64,000 bases of DNA. It comes from Apostichopus japonicus (taxonomy: Eukaryota; Echinodermata; Holothuroidea; Aspidochirotida; Stichopodidae). The stretch lies in assembly GCF_037975245.1 (NCBI RefSeq), contig NC_092572.1, positions 2,085,501 to 2,149,500 on the forward strand, written 5' to 3'. A program made the translations under genes and the position numbers. The notes under the pieces are model-generated. The model ran no database searches. It was given only the letters and a program-made list of their open reading frames with translations, and was not told the DNA's origin. Below, in pieces: positions 56,701 to 64,000 of the stretch. The first letter of the stretch is position 1. Each line of letters opens with the position of its first letter.

Positions 56701-58829
56701 TCAAAGTAGCGAAACGAATTACAGCAAACCAAAGCTAGCCGTATTCAACAACGTGCAGAGTAGTTTCTTTTGAGTATTTGTATTTAACTAAATATTATGA
56801 ATGGTATATAATTAAAAGAAAAATACCTTTGAACTAAACTTAAATTTCAAGATGTCTTATTTTACAATACTCGACTTCGGTATTTTCATATTCATCTCTT
56901 AAATCTAATTCACAAAATGTTAAGTATAAAGCAAATTCTCTGTTGTTTAGCTTAAGTGTTTACACCACTACTTGGTTAACGACATACTAAGAATGCCTTG
57001 TGTGTTCAAGATTATTTAAAATCATTTTAACAGTCAACAGATGATCAAGACAAACTCACCAGCTTTTAACTCAATATTACTGTCAGAATGCTGCATAAGA
57101 TCTCTGCAAACCCACCACACGCTGACACTGTGTATTCGGCAGATATGTATGTGTCCCATGTACCTTTAATATCCTGTGAAATTGTTTTTTTTTTTTGTAA
57201 ATTGGAGACTGTTGATATTACTTATCTCCCATCGTAGAGATATTTGAGGACGGGATCCGTTAACTTTACATATTAGCTCACCAGTTTGGTTTACTCGTAG
57301 GCCGCAAGTTGAACATGAGCTACAACCACTGATCTTTGGACATTCCTGCTGCGGACGAACTGAAAAATGTAATCAAATATTCAATATATTCGTAACCAGT
57401 ATCAATTTGATTAAAAAATGTAACGGGAGGTTAACATAAACATAAAGTCTGGCTTGGAGTAAAATACATCATTTTTTTCAATTGTGTATAGTACATTATG
57501 GCGCAACAGTCATGATAGATCAACTGGAATGTTGCAATGATCGATAATTTTTCATCAGCCCATAATGAAGAAAATGTACAAAAATTAGATGTGTATCAGT
57601 TTGAGATATGAAGGAAGTTTTGACTAAAAAAATGTGGAGAAGTATTTCTTTTCTTCAATAAACCAGTTTTATTAAATGTTATATTACCCCATCATGGTAC
57701 GATAAACCGATATCTATAATTTTATTGATTTATTCCTCAATTTTGTGAAAATCGAACTATTTATTGCAACATCTGATATGAAACAGATACTAGCAATGAT
57801 TGCCTGATGCTTTAAAAGACGTACGGACTTCAAGAGTTATAATACATATGTTGTCAAGAATTAGCACTCTATATATACTATGACGGGAATGTCAAGTACG
57901 TTGAAAATATGCTCATTCACTCCTATTTGTATTTGGAACAGTACATGTTACCTGTTATTTGTGCGGTGATTTGTTCTTGATGGTAATTTTCAGGCGAAAT
58001 ATAAGTAACAACGGTGTATTTTCCTTCATCTTCAAATTGCGCGTTCGAAATTAACATGACGCCATCTAAATTGATATCACATCGAATGTTGTCATACAAT
58101 GTGCCCGATTTCTGGTCATTAGCTAACACAAGGATCGGGTTTGTACTGGAGGGAGATCCGTTATACCAAAACACCTCTGTTGGCACGTTGGTTGAACTGC
58201 ACCCAATCGTTGTATTGTGGCCCTTCTCGATTTGGTAAATTGATGGGCAAGCCATTTGCACACCTAAAGGTAAACGTTATAAAATCGCTTAAACTTTTGT
58301 TCAGGTTCTACGTACAATAAATTAATGATATTTGATAAAATGTAAACCCTGTCCAGCCTTACAACTAGAATGGAAGCATTCTAACGTTTGTAGTCCTTAG
58401 AAAAGCATATATAAATAGCGTAATATTCCACGCATTGGTACTATAAAACATGTGCACCAAATGACCAAGCTACTGATATCACTAGTAAAAACCTAGATCA
58501 CTATGCTTATCGTTATTAAGGAGCAACATACCATTCTCTTCATAAAGACGATGAATAAATATCTCCAAATTTAATTCCTGCTAATGTCAAAATTACTTAA
58601 TTGTAATGTAAAGCAGAACTATTCTGGATCAGATGAGCAACATGCCTTCATATATTGATATCACTGCAGATGCTAAATTTAGATTGTTATTCCCTGGCAG
58701 TGATTAAATACAACGCCACCCTTGATATCATCGAATACAAAGGAAGTTATACTTACCTATGAAAGTATCAAATGCAATGAGCAGGAGGAACCAAGTTTCG
58801 TAGCTTGCATTGAGACTCTTCATTTTCAT
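49872..58829 (-). CDS. Ig-TM-NACHT membrane receptor (gene 2)
   Basis: Minus-strand exons: 58757-58829 (signal peptide), 57952-58263 (Ig1), 57060-57359 (Ig2), 56435-56630 (TM), 55884-55930, 54088-54151, 51271-52946 (NACHT), 50574-50749, 50220-50308 and 49872-49999 (tail, TAG). The product would be a type I membrane protein with two Ig-like domains outside and a STAND NTPase plus leucine-rich-like module inside. Phases agree along the chain except at the TM exon end: it leaves phase 2 where the next exon needs phase 1, next to GAGAGAAATATA. There is also an in-frame TAA in the Ig2 exon (57166-57168) downstream of an A12 run. Exon order and phases from TM to tail match gene 1. Ligand sensing by the Ig part and signalling by NACHT are inferred from domain content. 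Confidence 0.82.
51271..52946 (-). CDS. Gene 2 exon: NACHT domain
   Basis: 1676 nt, open throughout; entry phase 1 and exit phase 0. The start KKDKKLESLVSLLCEIYKH parallels gene 1 and is followed in both genes by LKLFP. Walker A reads AELGYGKTA (the first Gly of GxxGxGKT is Ala). The next strand is FVLIYVHM. Walker B reads VLIDGLSEL (D-G-x-x-E pattern). The C-terminal half is helical (winged-helix and helical-domain region). It ends near CKKKN before GTAAGA. Confidence 0.87.
54088..55930 (-). CDS. Gene 2 juxtamembrane exons
   Basis: Exon 55884-55930 (47 nt) reads TPEGTIEELRYMNKK with phase 1 entry and phase 0 exit. Exon 54088-54151 (64 nt) reads ETSNDGIFEDNYLATTSKV with phase 0 entry and phase 1 exit. 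They are the counterparts of the gene 1 exons 19058-19086 (TETQEEDEI) and 18500-18560 (GRLLGEATTYVTIKEKR), with the same phases. The first is short and supported mainly by phase. Confidence 0.6.
56435..56630 (-). CDS. Gene 2 exon: stalk and transmembrane helix
   Basis: Ser/Thr/Pro-rich stalk (DYSSTVLPSASVTSRPFPIL), then a V/I/L-rich helix (TLVIIVGIIVIVIVSMMLVC) and a basic stop-transfer edge (LWKRHHQRE). Entry is phase 1. Exit through GTAAGA is phase 2, one base off the phase that the next exon needs. Confidence 0.82.
57060..57359 (-). CDS. Gene 2 exon: second Ig-like domain, interrupted
   Basis: 300 nt, phase 1 in and out. It opens with a Cys-rich segment (ECPKISGCSSCSTCG) and then ELICKVNGSRPQISLRWE, an Ig-like B-C strand pair. 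After an A12 run the frame meets TAA (57166-57168). Over about 57125-57180 the +1 frame reads GTWDTYISAEYTVS, a better Ig E-strand. The original frame resumes with WWVCRDLMQHSDSNIELKA. Two compensating frame changes, or one nonsense change, must be assumed. Confidence 0.65.
57952..58263 (-). CDS. Gene 2 exon: first Ig-like domain
   Basis: 312 nt, phase 1 in and out. The B-strand Cys (NTTIGCSS), the core Trp (EVFWYNGSPS) and the DEGKYTV turn before strand F are clear. The usual second Cys (YxC) is Val here; a Cys at IRCDIN is the only other candidate. N-glycosylation sequons are present (NTT, NGS). Confidence 0.8.
58757..58829 (-). CDS. Gene 2 exon: signal peptide
   Basis: The start ATG at 58829-58827 gives MKMKSLNASYE followed by a hydrophobic core (TWFLLLIAFDTFI), then GTAAGT. 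It exits in phase 1. Confidence 0.75.
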
Positions 58830-58937
58830 ATCTAAATGAAAGAACAATAAACTTACACAGTAGGTGTTTGAAATGATGACAATATTTGTAATCGCACCAT
58901 TCTACTAGGTCAATGTACGTGTACTTGATGATGATGA

Positions 58938-59033
<96 letters not shown>

Positions 59034-60800
59034 TGATGCGCTTTACAAGAATCCAAAAATTAAAGATACACAAAAGGATCGGGAAAAAAGTCCAATGAGC
59101 ATTGGATCGAGTCTTAAATAAAAGCAAATTAAGTGTGGTCAAGTCACATATGTCAAGTAACTTTTGATACGCTCAAATGAAAAAGTATGCCCAATGCATT
59201 ACTGTAATTGAATAATTGGCCTATAGAAGTCACAATCGCTATCAATCACTTCATAGTGGTTAAAAATAACTTGACTAGCCTGCATAACAGTATGTACATT
59301 TATATTGTGTGCAGTGTTAGAATTCCAACTGAATTTATGTTAAAGTAACTTCCTTTCAAGAGGACAGATGTTGGCGCTCACACAGGTCAGCAATACATGC
59401 ACTTGTTTGATTAAGGTGTTATCTTCAATTTCATATTCACAATGGTTGAAGTATACATTTCATTTGTTAGTGCCAGTTTTTGTTGCCCTCATCCCAAATG
59501 TTGTCGAACCGAACTGTAAATCTATAGCTTAAGTGCATTTTCACTTTTCTTGGGAACTCAAATTGTATACGACTTTCCACAATTGAGTAAGATTGGTAAG
59601 TAGAGTTACTTCAAGTACTTAAACATGAAAACTCAAATCTACTTTAGTTTGTGACACAAGTCAAGTCGTTTTGGGATTTTCGCTTCGATTTAAATCACGT
59701 CAAGAGAAACTAAGACAGGGGGCGAGCTGGTTCGTAGTTAATGACTTGACCTATACATCGGAGGTCTTACATTTCTTATTTTGTAAGCATGATGAGTGAT
59801 TGATCTTTGCTCACTAATAAGAAGGTCGTATCATCAAAGCGCAAACCCAGCCATTATTATTCATTGATATAATATGAAAAACTTCTTCACTCGTCAAGAC
59901 AAATATGATACTTCATATGGAGACATGGAGGCAAGTGTAATATGAAATCATCAATGCACTTTATATATTACACTTTAGTTTATACAAAAAATGTAAACAA
60001 AAAGTTGTTAAAGTCACAGAACGATACTTAAAGTGTCACGCTGTTTAAAAGTTCTCTCAAAATATGATAAGAAAATCAAAGTATGATATCAGTCATTAGT
60101 ATTATTCTTGGAGACCTTCCGCACAGAGCTGTTATTTCTTATAAATGTGTTCAGGAGTTGTTTGGAACAAACCTCATAGTTATTTATTATAAAGATGTTA
60201 TGTGTGTCCTTTACTGTTGACATTACAAGACGTCATTAATCGAATCATATCGATCATATTAGGTTACATAATTATACCATCATCTGTGTACTTGTGCTTA
60301 ATAGTTTTATTTAATATGCCTATACTGTCTGTTTCATGCATGATTACGATATGTTCTGCGTTTAAAACAGTTATGTGCTTGTCTATCATCATAATTCCAA
60401 GATTTATCAATTAATAAAACTCTGCCTAAATATGTTTTATCTTGCTATACAATATAGCTTGGGTGTTATACATAGTACCTATTGAAACCTCATTATACAA
60501 TCATTTGTGCAAATGTATTAACATCATTGTTAAGCAATTAATAAATATCCCCATGTTGTCTGGGCTATAATTCCATAACATCTGTAGCAACTCTAGACTG
60601 TTTGGAGAACAAGACAAGCAACAGGCATACATTCATTTTAGATTTAGAAACAATGCAGTAGTATCTGTTGTTAGTTCCTTTAACACAAAACCGTGATGTC
60701 AAATTGGAAGTCCATTACAGATAGCCGTAGAGGCATGCTGATTTCACTTTCATAATATAATTCCGCATACAAAACTTATATTGTTTTTCTTATTGTTTAG
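58830..60800. other. Shared upstream region of two divergent receptor genes
   Basis: No gene is seen. About 2 kb separate the gene 2 start (minus) from the gene 3 first coding exon (plus). It holds the GAC/GAT microsatellite at 58929-59037 and would contain both promoters. Confidence 0.5.
58929..59037 (+). repeat. GAC/GATGAC trinucleotide microsatellite
   Basis: About 36 triplets: GATGATGATGAC, then a pure (GAC)n run, then alternating GATGAC. Poly-T/M and poly-V/I open frames across it are artefacts. Confidence 0.97.
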
Positions 60801-62854
60801 AATTAATCGACACCTGGAAGATTGAACTATGATGATGCTGACTGTAACGAGCCATCTATATCGACAAAGGACGATGTTTTCTTCAGTGCAAGTTCTCTCT
60901 TTCCTTTTTATTATGCTTGTTCTTCTTGCGAAAGGTAATTTTCATTATATGTATAAATTATTATATTTCAACACCGATATGAGAGCCATGTGTTTCCTTG
61001 TACAATTATTTTATATTCTTATTTTTCATATTGCAGGAGAAAGGCGAGATGACCTTAATTGTAGCAGTAAGGACAGCTCTACAAATAGTAATTTTGTCGA
61101 CTGTAAATGTTCACGCAATTCTTCAAATTGTTTAATTTACAAAGCGTCAAAAGCAGATACAGTTTCGTGGTACAATGACGGAGAAAACAAAATATTAGCT
61201 AAGGACACGTTTGTGGTGTCCACATACGAGATGGTCAAGCTTAATAATTGTAGCTTGCTTAATCATTCTATGATGATTACTACGCCATGCAGTGAAGAAA
61301 ACCAAGCGATGTACTCTTGTCGCAAAAATCTGGCAGTTACGAAGTTCTTTTTAAAATTACAAGGTAAATAACCCACTTTTGTCTCATGCATGGTTTAAGA
61401 GGGAATACATGCATTAATTTCAACACGTCCTGAGAGTTTTTAATTTGCCTTTTGTGTTTTAAAGTTAATATTTTATAAACTCAGTTTAGTGTTCAAATGA
61501 TTTCTTCTGTTTACATTTTAACAGTCACTCCAGTTGTCCTATTGAATGGAGTTAACGTGACATAAGACAACTCTTTACTAATAATGCCTAATAAGAATGA
61601 AACTATTCAATGCAAAGTTCTAGACGCAGTTTTACCCATTTCAATTACATGGTACGTTAACAACGGAACAAAGACTGAGGTATTCACTGAAACCTTTAAT
61701 AACAGAAAAGTCGCAATTTCATATTATACTGTGCACGATGTCAGCTCTAATTTCAATTTGCATTGTTCTGTGGAGGGTCCCTATATATCCAAGCAAACAG
61801 CTACCTTGACGATATTGACTGAGAGCAATCAACACGGTAAGTATATCACTTCTGCTGATTTTAGTTGAGTACGTTACAACGTTGGTAAATGAAAGATAAA
61901 TGTGCTTAATAATACAAAATCGATTGTAATTTGCTAGTTAAGCTTAGAATCAAGACATGCAAAACGTGCTAACGACAAATATACCATTACCTTAAATTAG
62001 TAGAACACAACATTGTATGCATTGGAGTAAAATAACCATTCATAGTAGAGAAAACTTACGACTCCAAAATAACAGTTAAAATATTTCTGGTATTTCTAGT
62101 TATGTCAGCAACATTACTAGACACAAATATCATTTTGCAAATGCAACTATACATGTAGGCAATCTCGTTATGATAAGTAAAAACAGTTTCAAAACATGAT
62201 ATTTTGACTGATACAATTTCTAATGATTAATAAATATAATATTTGGAAACTGTGTGAGGTATGTCTTCATAAAGACGGTCAAACAGAAAATATGTACTTA
62301 CGATTTATTTTAATGGCCGACAGGTATACGAGCAGCTTAAAATAAATTCATTCACAGCGCAATGAACAGATCACATATATGAAAATACATGTTGAGACCT
62401 TTGTGTGAATTTTTAAAATTGAGACAAACATTACCACAGCATTGCACATATAGATCAAAATAATAAAGTGCAATATGTATAAGCAGCAATCGTAGTTTCA
62501 ATACGTCTGCTGACACTATTTCTTTTTCGTTTACACAATGCAATTGCTGTTTTTCTTTCGAAGGATTGAAGCTAGCATGTCTGGAAATACATTGCTTTCA
62601 CTCAATATCAATACGAAAATTACAAACAAAATTCTCGTTTTGTTCTAAAAGTACTTGCTGCCACTTTAAAACAAAATCGAAATTAAGAAATATTTTCAAA
62701 ACTTTTCATTTTTTACTAATATACATATCGAAATATTCATTCGCAGGAAGTAACTTGACAATCTCAACTAGGGTAACTACTGCTCTGGTCATTATCGCTA
62801 TTATTCTTGGCATATTAGTTGTTTTGCTGTTTCTCCGTAACATGAAGATAATAT
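60801..62854 (+). CDS. Signal peptide-Ig-Ig-TM receptor (gene 3; cytoplasmic part not found)
   Basis: Exons: 60801-60934 (ATG 60829, or 60874 for a tighter signal peptide, MFSSVQVLSFLFIMLVLLA), 61037-61363 (Ig1), 61525-61836 (Ig2) and 62747-62854 (TM). All inner junctions are phase 1. Ig1 has multiple Cys, WYNDGEN and AMYSCRKN (YxC). Ig2 has ETIQCKV, ITWYVNNG and NLHCSV. The TM reads TALVIIAIILGILVVLLFL followed by RNMK. The Ig2 exon has an in-frame TAA at 61563-61565 (VNVT-stop-DNSLL), so as written the product would stop after Ig1. It is head-to-head with gene 2 and by exon phase belongs to the same family. I could not find a juxtamembrane or NACHT exon before 64000. Confidence 0.75.
61037..61363 (+). 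CDS. Gene 3 exon: first Ig-like domain
   Basis: 327 nt, phase 1 in and out. Cys-rich N-terminal part (NCSS, CKCSRNSSNC), core Trp in TVSWYNDG, and the F-strand Cys in QAMYSCRKN. Several N-glycosylation sequons. Confidence 0.78.
61525..61836 (+). CDS. Gene 3 exon: second Ig-like domain, with premature stop
   Basis: 312 nt, phase 1 in and out, the same length as the gene 2 Ig1 exon. Ig marks: ETIQCKVLD, ISITWYVNNGT, FNLHCSVEG. TAA at 61563-61565 interrupts the frame only 13 codons into the exon. Confidence 0.75.
62747..62854 (+). CDS. Gene 3 exon: transmembrane helix
   Basis: 108 nt, phase 1 in and out. GSNLTISTRVT, then a strongly hydrophobic stretch, then a RNMK stop-transfer. Followed by GTGAGT. 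Confidence 0.78.
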
Positions 62855-64000
62855 GTGAGTATCATCAGTTTAGTTAGTGTACATAATTAACTGAAATTAA
62901 ACATTAAAAGCATAATATCATACTAAGAGCTAATATTACTGCCACAAGTCGATGAAGAAACAGAAACGTGAATACGCTTTGTACGATAACATAATACCAT
63001 GTAGGATACCTGTAACTGTAACCTGTGAAAAACAAGTTTAAATGAACTTGTTGGTAACGTTAAAAGAATAGTCCAAGTATAAATGTCTTTTTGATATGTT
63101 ACAGAAGAACAAAATCTTAGCACTCTAGTGAAATTTGCATTCAAATCCTATATACCGTTTTTGAGATGTTGACAGTTAAAGTTATCTGATATCCTACTAA
63201 ACGTGACCTTAAAGCAGACAGGTGTGATGTCATAGTTGAACACTGACAAATAATGTGCCAAATAAAGTGCAACAATGACGTCACACCTGTTTGCTCCAAG
63301 TTTACTATTGGTACGAAAGGTGGCAACTTCAACTGCCATTATATCCAAACAGTACATAGGAATTGAAGGCCAAATTTCACCAGAATGCTTAGATTATGTT
63401 CCTCTGTAGCATATCAAAATTAACTTTTGACCTGGATTATTATTTTAATGATAGCAATTATCCATATGCGGAGGTTACAGTAAATTGAATTAAATACACT
63501 GATAAATACTTAACAGCGTTTACTTAAAAATATGCAACTAAAATTTTTCGAAAGGGGAGGGGGGGGGATATCTAAAAGCATAAGCCGTTGCCAATTTTTG
63601 AATAAGAAACATACGGCATGAAACTACAATGACTTTATAACATATAGTGAACCTATATTCTTTAAAATGTATTACGGATTGTGCCTGTTTTGGAACATGT
63701 AACAATATTTGGTGATTACGGCAGCAGTGTAGACTCATGAACGTACAGAGGCAAGGGAAATGTGTCTTAGGGTTCGGAAGAACCTCCGAACCTAACCCTA
63801 CAGAAAAGAGAAAAGGAAATGACGATCACATTATCATTTTTCATATTTTGATCATTTATATTACTTTAACATTAATATTATTTTAAATGTGTCCATTCTC
63901 ATTCTTTTGCCGAACATTTTAATCTCCCCAATCACAACTTATCTGACCTCAAATTTGTCATACTCTACGGCTTCTTCAAAACCGCTCATGAAAGAAGTAA
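62855..64000. other. Right end of window, no exon recognised
   Basis: This should be an intron or the continuation of gene 3. An AG-bounded segment at 63106 (after GTTACAG) would create TAA with the phase-1 T and was not accepted. A near-perfect inverted pair occurs at 63215-63290 (CAGGTGTGATGTCA and TGACGTCACACCTG). Poly-G at about 63556. Confidence 0.4.

Noticed and set aside
58768-59142. Poly-V/I open frame as a membrane protein
   Set aside because: Reverse-strand reading of the GAC/GAT microsatellite; it also overlaps the gene 2 signal exon in another frame.
63105-63150. Next exon of gene 3 after the TM exon
   Set aside because: The AG-bounded segment after GTTACAG would complete the phase-1 codon as TAA at once, and no donor or juxtamembrane similarity follows.

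Overview
This 64 kb window is eukaryotic, AT-rich, intron-rich and loaded with repeats (tRNA-derived SINEs, minisatellites, an LTR retrotransposon, a TIR element). Gene content and repeat style point to a marine deuterostome. The integrase-before-RNase H retroelement, Ig-TM-NACHT receptors and a UBE4A-like gene would fit an echinoderm such as a sea cucumber, but that is inference. Most coding exons were found by joining short open frames at GT/AG junctions with compatible phase. Exon ends are therefore by-eye predictions.

Layout: (1) 336-2389 (+) is the end of a receptor-tyrosine-kinase-like gene that enters from the left edge. (2) 2390-15158 has no intact gene; it holds SINEs, AT microsatellites and a decayed Ty3/gypsy-like pol remnant. 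(3) 15159-20252 (-) is a membrane-anchored NACHT (STAND NTPase) gene with signal peptide, transmembrane segment, NACHT and a C-terminal module, and almost no ectodomain. (4) 20253-30825 is repeat country: a solo LTR, a U2-snRNA-like fragment, a 2.9 kb TIR element with an 18-bp subrepeat and a Penelope-like fragment, and MITE-like insertions. (5) 30826-48391 (+) is a UBE4A-like ubiquitin-ligase gene of 14 recognisable exons. An LTR retrotransposon sits in one intron, several minisatellites sit at exon borders, two frameshifts are present, and neither the N-terminus nor the U-box is seen. (6) 49872-58829 (-) is a second membrane NACHT gene with two Ig-like domains outside. (7) 60801-62854 (+), head-to-head with it, is a third signal peptide-Ig-Ig-TM gene whose cytoplasmic part is not found before the right edge.

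The most interesting content is the receptor family. The two NACHT genes share exon order, intron phases and a common C-terminal module, and all three genes use phase-1 ectodomain and TM exons. The family thus joins an Ig-type extracellular sensor, through one membrane helix, to an intracellular STAND NTPase, a layout unlike classical cytosolic NLRs. All three genes, and UBE4A, carry frame breaks (in-frame stops or 1-nt phase errors, several in homopolymers). These could be real decay or draft-assembly errors, and this cannot be settled from the sequence alone.
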